From assembly GCF_014287775.1 (NCBI RefSeq), contig NZ_JACOOZ010000010.1:1-64000 (forward strand): a stretch of DNA of 64,000 nt, given 5' to 3'. A model generated the notes under the pieces. The model was not told where the DNA came from, ran no database searches, and worked only from the letters and a program-made list of their open reading frames with translations. Below are positions 54,346 through 63,029 of this stretch, one piece after another (position 1 is the first letter of the stretch; each line of letters opens with the position of its first letter). Origin of the DNA: Eubacterium_G segne (GTDB lineage Bacteria > Bacillota > Clostridia > Lachnospirales > Lachnospiraceae). A program made the translations under genes and the position numbers.

Positions 54346-55380
54346 TTGAAACAAATAATTATAATCGGATGTCCGGGAAGCGGGAAAACTTATTTTGCAA
54401 AACAGTTGTCAGAAATTTTGCAAATAGAACTTTTTCATATGGATAATATATATTGGAAGAAAGATAAAACGCATATTAGTAGGGGAGAATTGATTAGCGC
54501 GGTAGATCGAATAATAAGTCAATCAGAATGGATTCTTGATGGAAATTATATATCAACTATTGAGCAAAGAATAAAAGCTGCGGACACGATATTTTTCTTC
54601 GACTATGAAACTAAAGATTGCTTAGAAGGAGTTAAATCAAGAATAGGTGTAAAGCGCGATGACATTCCGTGGATAGAAACAAAATTGGACCCTGATTTTC
54701 AAAAATGGATTATGGATTTTAGAAAAGATACATTGCCTCAAATAGAAAAAATATTAGAACGATACAAATATAAAAAAATAATTAGATTTGCTTGTAGAAA
54801 AGATAAGGAAAAATACTTGATGAAATTGAAAAAGAATGTAAATCAGAATATTACAATTCATACCACGGAGCTTAATATAGAGTTGCAGGATGACCAATGG
54901 CAAATGGAATATATTGATCATAACAGAAATATTGCCAGAGCAATAGTGTATGATGAGGATGGAAATTTTTATTTTGTAAGAGCTGAAAGAAATGATGATT
55001 TCGGACAGGCAACAATTATAGAAACAGCAGGTGGGGGTGTTGAAGAAGGTGAAAGATTGCAGGATGCAATAAAAAGAGAACTTAAAGAAGAATTGGGTGT
55101 AAAAGTAGATGTAATCTGCAAAATCGGAGTTGTAAGTGATTATTATAATCTGATTCATAGACATAATATTAATAACTATTTTTTGTGCAAAGTTGAATTC
55201 TTTGGTGAAAAAGAACTGACAGAAGATGAAAGAAATAATTTTCACTTATCAACATTGAAATTATCTTATGAAGAATCTATTAGAGAGTATGAATATAGGT
55301 CAAATACAAGATTAGGGAAACTTATAGCCAATAGAGAATTGCCAGTGTTGCATCGTGCAAAAGAAATAATTGATATTTAG
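54346..55380 (+). CDS. P-loop kinase-like domain fused to Nudix domain
   Basis: 344 residues from TTG 54346. Residues about 1-165: Walker A IIGCPGSGKTYFAKQL, FHMDNIYWKK and WILDGNYISTIEQRI, as in FlaR/adenylate-kinase-like topology-modulation proteins. Residues about 180-344: Nudix domain with GGGVEEGERLQDAIKRELKE plus ELGV. The pieces are normally separate proteins. The fusion suggests coupled phosphorylation and clean-up of nucleotides, or two unrelated functions joined in this lineage. No frame break is present, so it is a genuine single frame. Confidence 0.85.
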   Translation: MKQIIIIGCPGSGKTYFAKQLSEILQIELFHMDNIYWKKDKTHISRGELISAVDRIISQSEWILDGNYISTIEQRIKAADTIFFFDYETKDCLEGVKSRIGVKRDDIPWIETKLDPDFQKWIMDFRKDTLPQIEKILERYKYKKIIRFACRKDKEKYLMKLKKNVNQNITIHTTELNIELQDDQWQMEYIDHNRNIARAIVYDEDGNFYFVRAERNDDFGQATIIETAGGGVEEGERLQDAIKRELKEELGVKVDVICKIGVVSDYYNLIHRHNINNYFLCKVEFFGEKELTEDERNNFHLSTLKLSYEESIREYEYRSNTRLGKLIANRELPVLHRAKEIIDI

Positions 55381-55445
55381 ACAAGAATTACTAAATTAAG
55401 ATTTATGGAAAAGACTTTTAGATTTAATATATGGAGAATATAAAG

Positions 55446-56183
55446 ATGAGTATACAGAAACCGAAGATGATATTATTTGATTATGGACATACATTATTGT
55501 ATGAGATTGGACATAATGCAGAAAAGGGGAATAAAGCAATATATCAATACATAAAAAGTAATCCTAAAAATATTTCATTTCAAGAATTTAATAAAATAGT
55601 AAATAGCACATTTAAAAAGATAAATGAGTGTGGCAATGGAATTGATATTTGTGAGAAAAATTTTTTGCGATTAGTATATGAATACATGAACATTGAATTA
55701 TCTGTTTCATTGGAAGAGGCAGAAAGCATTATATGGAATGGTGTATCAGAATGTGATATTATGCCAAATGCAAATAAAATATTAGATTATCTGAATAAAA
55801 ATGACATTAGGAGTGGAGTCATTAGTAATATGTGTTGGTCTGGAAAATCTTTGAAAGACAGATTGAACAGATTACTTCCGAATAACAAACTGGAATTTGC
55901 AATTACTTCCGGGGATTATATATTTAAAAAGCCAAATAAAATGCTATTTGGGATAGCACTGAATAGAGCAGGACTAAATGCAGAAGAAGTGTGGTATTGT
56001 GGAGATAGTGTAAAAGCGGATATTTATGGAGCACATAATGCAGGAATATTTCCAGTTTTGTATGAAGGAAAAACAGAAGAAAAGAACTCATTTGAGGGTC
56101 AAAACGAGGGAGACGAGATAGATTTTGATTATTTTAAAATTAATAATTGGGATGAATTGATAGAAAAAATTGAAACAATATAG
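55446..56183 (+). CDS. HAD-superfamily hydrolase
   Basis: 245 residues from ATG 55446 (GGAG 9 bp upstream). Motif I reads ILFDYGHTLLYE: nucleophile Asp present, but the second Asp of the canonical D-x-D is Gly-His (D-Y-G-H). Motif II Ser/Thr SNMCWSG, motif III Lys FKKPNKMLFGIAL, motif IV VWYCGDSVKADIYGA. The D-x-G-H form occurs in some HAD phosphatases of uncertain activity. Substrate unknown. Confidence 0.85.
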   Translation: MSIQKPKMILFDYGHTLLYEIGHNAEKGNKAIYQYIKSNPKNISFQEFNKIVNSTFKKINECGNGIDICEKNFLRLVYEYMNIELSVSLEEAESIIWNGVSECDIMPNANKILDYLNKNDIRSGVISNMCWSGKSLKDRLNRLLPNNKLEFAITSGDYIFKKPNKMLFGIALNRAGLNAEEVWYCGDSVKADIYGAHNAGIFPVLYEGKTEEKNSFEGQNEGDEIDFDYFKINNWDELIEKIETI

Positions 56184-56232
56184 AATAGGAAATAAACTAG
56201 AATATTAGTAATATTGTACGAGGACGTGAATT

Positions 56233-56718
56233 ATGGAACTTTGGGATGCATATGACATGAATTTAAATAAAATTAAAGATAAAACATTAATAAGAGGTGA
56301 AGCCGTACCAGATGGAATGTACCATTTAGTGTGTGAGGTTATTGTTAAACATACAGATGGTACATATTTGTTAATGCAAAGAGACAAAAATAAGCATTAT
56401 GGTGAATATTGGGAAGCTACAGCAGGAGGTTCAGCATTGCAAGGAGAAAATCCACTTGAATGTGCAATAAGAGAATTGCGAGAAGAAACAGGAATAAATG
56501 AAACAAATTTAGTGGAGCTAGGAAGGGTTGTTCAACATAATCATCATTCAATATATGTTGATTATATTGTGATTACGGATTGGGACAAGTCTAATATTAT
56601 TCTTCAACAAGGAGAAACACAGGATTATAAGTGGGTAGATAAAGATACTTTGAAAAATATGAAATCTAATGAATTGGTAACAAGAAGAATGCAGCTTTTT
56701 ATTGAGGAATTACGATAA
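56233..56718 (+). CDS. Nudix hydrolase (IDI-like arrangement)
   Basis: 161 residues. MELWDAYDMNLNKI ... LIRGEAVPDGMYHLVCEVIV resembles isopentenyl-isomerase-like Nudix proteins. Box: GGSALQGENPLECAIRELRE plus ETGI. Likely a housekeeping Nudix of the YfcD type. Starts after GAGGACGTG. Confidence 0.88.
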   Translation: MELWDAYDMNLNKIKDKTLIRGEAVPDGMYHLVCEVIVKHTDGTYLLMQRDKNKHYGEYWEATAGGSALQGENPLECAIRELREETGINETNLVELGRVVQHNHHSIYVDYIVITDWDKSNIILQQGETQDYKWVDKDTLKNMKSNELVTRRMQLFIEELR

Positions 56719-56748
56719 TAGACAATAACAAGATTAAAGGAAAGTATT

Positions 56749-57180
56749 ATGAAAATAATTAAGTATAAAGACAAGTATCGTGATGATATGATTTTTATGA
56801 TATTAGAAGCAAAAAATGCTTTAGGTCGAGTTCCGGGATTAAATGAGGATTTATTGGATGTTAAAAGGAACTACTTGGATGCAGGAGATATGTTTTGGTT
56901 GGCTATTAATGAACAAGACAGAGTTATAGGAAGTATTGGATATAATTCTATAAGGGACACAGATGAGGTTTGGCTGCATCGTTTGTTTGTAAAATACAAT
57001 TTGAAAAGACAAGGTATTGGAAGTGCTTTGTTAGAAATGGCAGAAAATTATATAGCAAATCAAGGAAAGAAAGTGGTAAGAATTCATCTGGGAGGAGATG
57101 GCTTTGAGGAATCAAAAATATTTTATACCAAACATGGCTATGTGGAGTATCGGGAACGCTATATGATGAAGAATTTGTAG
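56749..57180 (+). CDS. GNAT-family N-acetyltransferase
   Basis: 143 residues. Acetyl-CoA motif WLHRLFVKYNLKRQGIGSAL then EMAENYIANQGKKVVRIHLG, ending YTKHGYVEYRERYMM. Compact GNAT; substrate unknown. Ribosome-binding site AAAGGAAAG. Confidence 0.88.
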   Translation: MKIIKYKDKYRDDMIFMILEAKNALGRVPGLNEDLLDVKRNYLDAGDMFWLAINEQDRVIGSIGYNSIRDTDEVWLHRLFVKYNLKRQGIGSALLEMAENYIANQGKKVVRIHLGGDGFEESKIFYTKHGYVEYRERYMMKNL

Positions 57181-57232
57181 ATAATAGCAAATTACTACGG
57201 TAGGAGAATTGAAGTTAGAGGAGGTAAATATA

Positions 57233-57556
57233 GTGGTTGGCGATATTGTAAAAGTAGTGGTTGACAGACCACTTGGAAGTTATCATCCTAAGCATAAAGA
57301 TATGTATTATACGATTAATTATGGATATATTGAAGGGATAATTGCTCCAGATGGAGAGGAACAAGATGCGTATATTATAGGTGTAGATGAACCTGTAAAG
57401 GAATTTGTTGGAAGAATTATTGCAATAATACATCGCAATAATGATGTAGAGGAAAAATGGGTCGTTGCACCTCAAAATATGATATTTACTAAAGAACAAA
57501 TATGGGAAAAAGTTTTGTTTACAGAACAGTACTTTGATTCTGAAATAATAATGTAA
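57233..57556 (+). CDS. Inorganic-pyrophosphatase-like small protein
   Basis: 107 residues from GTG 57233, chosen because AGAGGAGGT lies 8 bp upstream. VDRPLGSYHPKHKDMYYTINYGYIEG and APDGEEQDAYIIGV resemble the core strands of family I pyrophosphatases (G-x-I-P-x-T ... D-G-D-x-[DL]-D) but with altered acidic positions (DGEEQD). The family is annotated as pyrophosphatase-like in Firmicutes; PPi hydrolysis is unproven. It fits the nucleotide clean-up theme of its Nudix neighbours, which release PPi or Pi. Confidence 0.7.
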   Translation: MVGDIVKVVVDRPLGSYHPKHKDMYYTINYGYIEGIIAPDGEEQDAYIIGVDEPVKEFVGRIIAIIHRNNDVEEKWVVAPQNMIFTKEQIWEKVLFTEQYFDSEIIM

Positions 57557-57600
57557 ACATAAGTATTTTTGAACTAATAAAATAAATAGAAAAATTTAGA

Positions 57601-57660
57601 ATTGACCGAGCTCTTTGAGCGAGGGATGCTTCTTGTCCGAAGGGCAAGAAGATGGGATAT
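57601..57660. repeat. Palindromic intergenic repeat
   Basis: CTTCTTGTCC-GAA-GGGCAAGAAG (57629-57651, one G-U pair) preceded by GCTC-TTT-GAGC. Two adjacent hairpins in an otherwise AT-rich 200-bp gap. G+C-richer than its surroundings, like a dispersed REP-type element; single copy here. Confidence 0.45.
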
Positions 57661-57759
57661 AGAAAGAACTTAACAAATCGGGATTTTAGTTATAGTAATA
57701 AGTATAACGAAAATATTTTATTTAATAAATAATAAGCTAGAAGAAGGATATTATATATA

Positions 57760-58689
57760 ATGACAAATGAAATCGTATTATTTAATGATGGTAATGTTAA
57801 CATAGAGGTTCAAATGAATCCGGAACAGGAAACGGTATGGCTTACTCAAAAACAGATAGAAACATTGTTTGGAGTTAGTCATGCAACAGTAAGTGAACAT
57901 ATATCTAATATTTTGAAGTCAGGTGAGCTGGATGATACTTCTGTCGGTTTTTCCGACAAAAGTACCGGAGGCAGAAAACCAAAAATATACAACCTTGATA
58001 TGATATTGTCAGTAGGATATAGAGTTAATTCAAAAAAAGGTATTGCGTTTAGACGTTGGGCTAATGGTGTGTTGAAACAATACATAATGGAAGGATATGC
58101 AATAAACGAAAAAAGGATGTTTGCACTTCAAAAAACGGTTAATATTCAGACAAAAATGTTAGCATATTCCTTAGATTTGGAGGAAAAAGAAATATTAAAG
58201 GCAGTAAATCAATACACTGAAGCTTTGCTTCTTTTGGATCAATATGATCACCAGTCTTTACAAAAACCTGAGGGAAATGAACCGATTTATAGAATTACTT
58301 ATGAAGAATGTCGAAGGATGGTTGATGAAATGGAAGATTCATTTAAATCAGATGTATTCGGCGTTGAGAAAGAGAAGGGTAAGGTTGAAGGAATATTAGC
58401 AGCTGTTTATCAAAATGTGTTTGGAGGAGATGTGTATCCGTCATTGGAAGAAAAAGCTGCAAATTTACTTTACTTTATAATAAAGGACCATCCTTATGCT
58501 GATGGGTGCAAGAGAATAGCTGCATCTCTTTTCCTCGAATTTTTAGCACGCAACAATGCTCTTTATAAAGATGGAGTAAAAATTATCAGTGATGGAGCAT
58601 TGGTGGCAATTACACTTATGATTGCAGAGTCCAGAGCAGAGGAGAAAGAGATAATGGTAAAGTTAGTTATGAATTTCTTGGCAATGTAG
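57760..58689 (+). CDS. RhuM N-terminal domain fused to Fic/Doc domain
   Basis: 309 residues. RhuM-like part about 1-125: ETVWLTQKQIETLFGVSHATVSEH (HTH-like), YNLDMILSVGYRVNSKKGIAFRRW and ANGVLKQYIMEGYAI. A Fic/Doc domain follows at about 190-305 with the active loop DHPYADGCKRIAASLF. The canonical motif is HPF-x-[DE]-G-N-[GK]-R; here Asn is Cys and Phe is Tyr, while the catalytic His is kept. Fic enzymes transfer AMP or phosphate to proteins. Likely an antitoxin-less or self-contained toxin-like module; function inferred. Confidence 0.85.
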   Translation: MTNEIVLFNDGNVNIEVQMNPEQETVWLTQKQIETLFGVSHATVSEHISNILKSGELDDTSVGFSDKSTGGRKPKIYNLDMILSVGYRVNSKKGIAFRRWANGVLKQYIMEGYAINEKRMFALQKTVNIQTKMLAYSLDLEEKEILKAVNQYTEALLLLDQYDHQSLQKPEGNEPIYRITYEECRRMVDEMEDSFKSDVFGVEKEKGKVEGILAAVYQNVFGGDVYPSLEEKAANLLYFIIKDHPYADGCKRIAASLFLEFLARNNALYKDGVKIISDGALVAITLMIAESRAEEKEIMVKLVMNFLAM

Positions 58690-58784
58690 ATAACTTGAAG
58701 CAGTTGTTGTTTTTAGATTAGATGTCTATAAAATACCATGTAAAGCAAAATAATTGATAACCAAGTTTTGGTTTGATTAAGATG

Positions 58785-59391
58785 TAGATAAATTACAATT
58801 TTAGCGAGGTGAACATATATTGGCAAGAGCAAAATATCAGGTATTAGTCATTCCATATCATATTGAAAACGGCAATGTAAAATATTGCATATTTAAAAGA
58901 AATGATATGAAAGTATGGCAATTTATAGCAGGTGGTGGAGAAGATGAGGATGAAACTATAATAATATCTGCAAAACGAGAGGCATATGAAGAAGCAAACA
59001 TAGGTATGGATTGTAAATATTCTGTGCTTGATACACAAAATAGCATACCAACATACTGTTTTAAAGAAGCAAGAAAAATATGGGGTGAAAATTGTTTGGT
59101 TATTCCTGAATATACATTTGCTGTTAGGATGGATACAACAATTTTGGAATTGTCTCAAGAGCATACGGAATATGAATGGGTTGATTACAATACCGCATTA
59201 AAAAGACTTAGGTATGATAGTAATAAAACTGCGTTATGGGAATTAGATAGTAAAATTAAATTAGGAACATTAAATTAAGAATATTTATATTATGATTTAT
59301 TTACAACAAAATTGTAGTGAGTTATAGTTATAAGCTTGTCATAAGCTCCAGATTTTGAAATATAGGCTGAAAATTAGGGCTATTGGCAAAT
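58785..59391. repeat. Segmental duplication, copy 2 (Nudix unit)
   Basis: Second copy of the segment at 51850-52455. Upstream identity begins around TAGATAAATTA; downstream identity runs to GCAAAT, where copy 2 joins a DUF1016 gene fragment. Confidence 0.9.
58820..59278 (+). CDS. Nudix hydrolase, copy 2
   Basis: 152 residues, TTG start, about 97% identical to the product at 51886 (differences: A/V and N/D in TFAARMNTT, K/E in EHTKYEW, K/N in DYKTALK). The same Nudix box with Asn in place of the last Gly is retained, so both copies look functional. The ribosome-binding site GCGAGGTGAAC is equally good. Confidence 0.85.
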   Translation: MARAKYQVLVIPYHIENGNVKYCIFKRNDMKVWQFIAGGGEDEDETIIISAKREAYEEANIGMDCKYSVLDTQNSIPTYCFKEARKIWGENCLVIPEYTFAVRMDTTILELSQEHTEYEWVDYNTALKRLRYDSNKTALWELDSKIKLGTLN

Positions 59392-59555
59392 AGTAAATGA
59401 CGAAGAATCTAATAAGCCAACTGGTATTATTCTTTGCACTGATAAAGATTCAGTGGTTGCGGAATATGCTTTAGAAGGATTAGTAAGTAATATTTTGCAT
59501 CAAAATATATTTATTATATTACCAATAAAGAACAACTCATAACGGAGATCAAAAA
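59391..59555 (+). pseudogene. DUF1016 (PD-(D/E)XK nuclease) C-terminal fragment
   Basis: The frame from about 59393 reads VNDEESNKPTGIILCTDKDS then VVAEYALEGL, the C-terminal part of DUF1016/YhcG-type nuclease proteins. It then loses frame; one extra T in the T4 run at 59493-59496 would restore IFASKYIYYITNKEQLITEI. The catalytic part is absent. Its 5' end coincides with the edge of the Nudix duplication. Confidence 0.7.
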
Positions 59556-59556
59556 A

Positions 59557-60309
59557 GTGATAAATCAGTGGAGTAAAAATAAAAGATACAAAAGAAAAAT
59601 GGAAGAAATGAGATTAAAAGAAATACGTAAAAACGAAAGAAAATCACATATAGAAATATATTCTAATGCCGAACTATATAAAGAGGGTAGTTGGCTAATA
59701 AGACCAATAAAAACAGTAGTAGATTTGATACCTCTGTTTGATAAATACGAAGAAATTAATGTCTTGGATTTAGGTTGTGGAGTAGGAAGAAATTGCATAT
59801 GTATTGCTCGACATTATTATGATAGGTTGTGTAAAATAGATTGTGTGGATATACTGGATTTAGCTATCGAAAAACTTTATGCTAATGCTGATGAATATGG
59901 TGTTACATCAAATATATGTGGAATAGTTAAATCGATTGATGATTATCAAATTAAAGAAAGAAATTATGATTTAGTAATGGCGGTATCATCTTTGGAACAC
60001 GTAGATTCAAAAGAAACCTTTGTTAATAAATTGCGAGAAATAGAACATGGCATCCGCAAAAATGGCATTGTATGTTTAGTTGTAAATTCTAATATAAAAG
60101 AGTTTGACAAGAAAACAGGAAATGAAATACTTCCACAATTTGAAGTATGCTTACCTACAGAAGAAATGCAAAGAATTTTTGAAAAAGCTTTTAGTGAATG
60201 GACAGTATTAAAATCTACTGTGGTGGATCAGCAATATGATATTCCGAGAGATAGTGGAATATGTGAATTGAAAACAAGTGTAGTTACTTTTGTAGCAAAA
60301 AAAGGATAG
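59557..60309 (+). CDS. Class I SAM-dependent methyltransferase
   Basis: 250 residues from GTG 59557 (GGAG 9 bp upstream; ATG 59599 is an alternative). Motif I INVLDLGCGVGRNCICIA, acidic post-I CVDILD, and YDLVMAVSSLEHVDSKETFV. Closest in style to small-molecule or nucleoside methyltransferases (TehB-like). The first residues coincide in frame with the tail of the preceding DUF1016 fragment, so the true start may be 59599. Confidence 0.85.
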   Translation: MINQWSKNKRYKRKMEEMRLKEIRKNERKSHIEIYSNAELYKEGSWLIRPIKTVVDLIPLFDKYEEINVLDLGCGVGRNCICIARHYYDRLCKIDCVDILDLAIEKLYANADEYGVTSNICGIVKSIDDYQIKERNYDLVMAVSSLEHVDSKETFVNKLREIEHGIRKNGIVCLVVNSNIKEFDKKTGNEILPQFEVCLPTEEMQRIFEKAFSEWTVLKSTVVDQQYDIPRDSGICELKTSVVTFVAKKG

Positions 60310-60379
60310 AGATAAAATGGTTAAGGCACTATTGCAGAAAAAAATCAGTATCAAGAAGTGGCAAAGGAGAATAATACAT

Positions 60380-61467
60380 ATGGAGAATAAACTAATAAAC
60401 ACTGGTCAAAATAGTATTATGGATAATTTTATTGAGACAGATGATATATTAAAAGACATGCGACAGATTATTGAATCCTCACAGAAAGCTGCACATCAGG
60501 CAGTTAATATGACTCTTGTGCAGAGAAATTGGATGATGGGCTATCGAATCGCCAGTGAGGAATTGCATGGTGAAAAGCGGGCAGAGTATGGAACAAAGAT
60601 AATAAAGAAATTATCTCAGGAATTATCAACAGAGTATGGAAAAGGTTTTACAAAAACAAATCTATACAATTTTTATTCATTTTATAAAACTTATCCAGAG
60701 ATTTTCCACTCAGCGAGTGGAAAATCTCAACCGATATTATCATGGACACATTATCGCATTTTATTACAAGTAAAAGATGAAAAGGCACGTGAATGGTATG
60801 AGAAAGAAGCGCTTCAACAAGCATGGAGTGTTAGAACATTACAACGTAATGTTTCTTCACAGTACTATTACCGTATGCTTCAGACTCAAAAGAAGGATCT
60901 TGTAGAAAATGAAATGAATGAACTAACCAAGGAATATCAGAATGATAAGTTAGAATTTATAAAAATCCGGTTATTGCAGAATTTTTAGGTATGGCTTTAA
61001 ATACAGGTTTTACTGAAAGTGATTTAGAAAATAGTATTTTGTCAAATTTACAGAAGTTTTTGATGGAATTAGGGAAAGGGTATGCTTTTGTGGCAAGACA
61101 GCAACATATTCATACAGAAAAGCAGGATTATTATATTGATCTTGTTTTCTATAACTATATTCTCAAATGTTTTGTACTAATAGATTTGAAAACGCAGAAA
61201 ATTACACATCAGGATGTAGGTCAGATGGATATGTATATTCGGATGTATGACGAACTTAAACGTAGTGAAGGAGACAATCCTACAATTGGAATTGTACTCT
61301 GTTCTGATACAGATGAGGATATTGCAAAGTATTCTATTCTTCATGGTAATGAACAGCTTTTTGCATCAAAATATAAGTTATACTTACCAACAGAGGAAGA
61401 ATTAAGAGCAGAGATTGAAAATCAGAAAACAATGTTTTATTTGCAACAACAGGAAAATGACGAGTAG
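60380..61467 (+). pseudogene. DUF1016 / PD-(D/E)XK nuclease gene split by a frameshift
   Basis: Start ATG 60380 (AAAGGAG 10 bp upstream). The N-terminal DUF1016_N region (MTLVQRNWMMGYRIASEEL, KGFTKTNLYNFYSFYKTYP) runs to TAG at 60986-60988. With 6 instead of 5 A at 60961-60965 it would read NPVIAEFLG straight into the second frame. The second part (60991 to 61467) holds the nuclease core YYIDLVFYN ... FVLIDLKTQK (D ... D-x-K) and IGIVLCSDTDEDIAKY. DUF1016 proteins are putative restriction-like nucleases. As read, the product is two polypeptides. Confidence 0.85.
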
Positions 61468-61539
61468 TTTTTATTAAAGTATAGAAATACTAATGAGTTA
61501 CTACATTTTGCATATGTATATTTGGAAAGGTTATTATCA

Positions 61540-61572
61540 GGTTGGGACCCCGTGTCCCAACCATTTTTTTTT
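61540..61572 (+). terminator. Strong Rho-independent terminator
   Basis: GGTTGGGAC-CCCGT-GTCCCAACC (perfect 9 bp) followed by ATTTTTTTTT. Ends the accessory island transcript(s). Confidence 0.9.
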
Positions 61573-62169
61573 ATTATTTCTAAAAAATAAACCATAGTAG
61601 ATGTATTTTTCTACAAAAATAGATCACCCTAGAATTCGACATTGCAATATTAATAGAGTAAAATATAGCCATAAAGATTTAATAACAAACAAAAAGTTTA
61701 GCAGAATAAACTTTAACTTTGCGACATTATGTCGGGAAGTGCATTTTGTAAAACTATTATTTTCACATTCCTACTGTGAAAATAAAAAAATTTTAGCAGT
61801 TACAGTTTTATGAATAAAAAAATCTTTATGTTAAACTAATTAGGTCAGACCTGGGAAAGACAATTTAATAACAATAAAAAACGCCAAGAAGTAATCTACA
61901 GAAAAAGTAGGTTTTACTCTTGGCGTTTGTTGTTATCAGGGTATTGTAAGATAATATAGTTTATATCGAATAATAGGGAAGAAATTAGGATAAACATTAA
62001 GAAGCGTAATTATTTAAATACGCATAGTGTATATGCTGTCTTTTATGTATAATAGATATATTGACGAAGATGTAAAACTTAAGGAATACAAAAATTGTTC
62101 CGTTTTGATAACTGTTTTTAATAATAGTCATGAATAAAAATAAATATATTATAAAAAGAGGAAAAAAGA
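61573..62169. other. Non-coding gap with two hairpins
   Basis: No supported gene. TATTTTCACA...TGTGAAAATA (61758-61784) is a perfect 10-bp foldback. AAACGCCAAGA...TCTTGGCGTTT (61879-61928) is a perfect 11-bp stem with a T-rich end and looks like a terminator for an unrecognised short transcript. AGGTC-A-GACCT lies at about 61843. Confidence 0.5.
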
Positions 62170-62916
62170 ATGAATCACTATGTGTTAGAAGTATGCGTGG
62201 ATTCTGTAGAATCAGCTATTGCGGCAACTAATGGAGGGGCAACTAGAATTGAATTATGTTCAAATATTATTATAGGAGGAACAACGCCTGATTTAGAGTT
62301 ATTTAAAATAATAAGAAATAAAATTCAAATTCCAATAAATGTTATGATAAGACCAAGATTTGGAGATTTTTGCTATACAGAATCAGAATTTGAGATAATG
62401 TGCAGACAAAGTGAAAAATTTGCAAGAGAAGGAGCAAATGCCATTGTTATAGGTTGTCTTAATCCTGATGGAAGTTTGAATGAGGCATATATGAAGGAAA
62501 TTATGAATATGGCAACAGGATGCAGAGTTACTCTTCATAGAGCATATGATATGTGCAAAAATCCATTTGAAGCATTTGAGACCGCTAGAAAATTAGGTGT
62601 AGATACAATATTGACTTCAGGACAAAAAAATAGTTGTATTGAAGGTGTAAAGTTAATTAAAAAACTAGTTGAAAGATCAAGTGATATAGAGATTTTAGTT
62701 GGTGCAGGTGTAAATTCAGATAATATTAAGGAAATAGCTAAAATAACCGGGGCAAAAAGCTTTCATATGACAGGTAAGGTTGTAGAAAACAGCAAAATGG
62801 AATATCGAAATGATGATGTTAATATGGGAATTCCCGGGTTAAGTGAATATGAAATTTATAGAACAGACGAAAAAAATATAAGAAAAACAGCTGAAATATT
62901 AAAATTATTAAAATAA
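62170..62916 (+). CDS. cutC: CutC family protein
   Basis: 248 residues, the family's normal length. TIM-barrel motifs: LEVCVDSVESAIAATNGGA, RIELCSNIIIGGTTPDLEL, PINVMIRPRFGDFCYTE, VTLHRAYDMCKNP, TILTSGQKNSC and ILVGAGVNSDNI. CutC was described as a copper-homeostasis protein, though its reaction is not established. Single gene with AGAGGAAAAAAG ribosome-binding site. Confidence 0.93.
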   Translation: MNHYVLEVCVDSVESAIAATNGGATRIELCSNIIIGGTTPDLELFKIIRNKIQIPINVMIRPRFGDFCYTESEFEIMCRQSEKFAREGANAIVIGCLNPDGSLNEAYMKEIMNMATGCRVTLHRAYDMCKNPFEAFETARKLGVDTILTSGQKNSCIEGVKLIKKLVERSSDIEILVGAGVNSDNIKEIAKITGAKSFHMTGKVVENSKMEYRNDDVNMGIPGLSEYEIYRTDEKNIRKTAEILKLLK

Positions 62917-63029
62917 TGCTTAATATAATTATACAAATAATTTGGACATAGTTTAAATAATTAAATTGTAGAAAAATAATAAATTTATTGTTGCATGATT
63001 TAATAATAAGTGATAAAACAGAGCTTGTA

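Noticed and set aside
59557..59601. Methyltransferase start region as part of a DUF1016-methyltransferase fusion
   Set aside because: In-frame continuity depends on a frameshift upstream, and a usable ribosome-binding site exists for GTG 59557; coincidence at a junction is more likely.
61601..61813. 70-codon open frame downstream of the DUF1016 gene
   Set aside because: No ribosome-binding site, contains a perfect hairpin, composition not protein-like.
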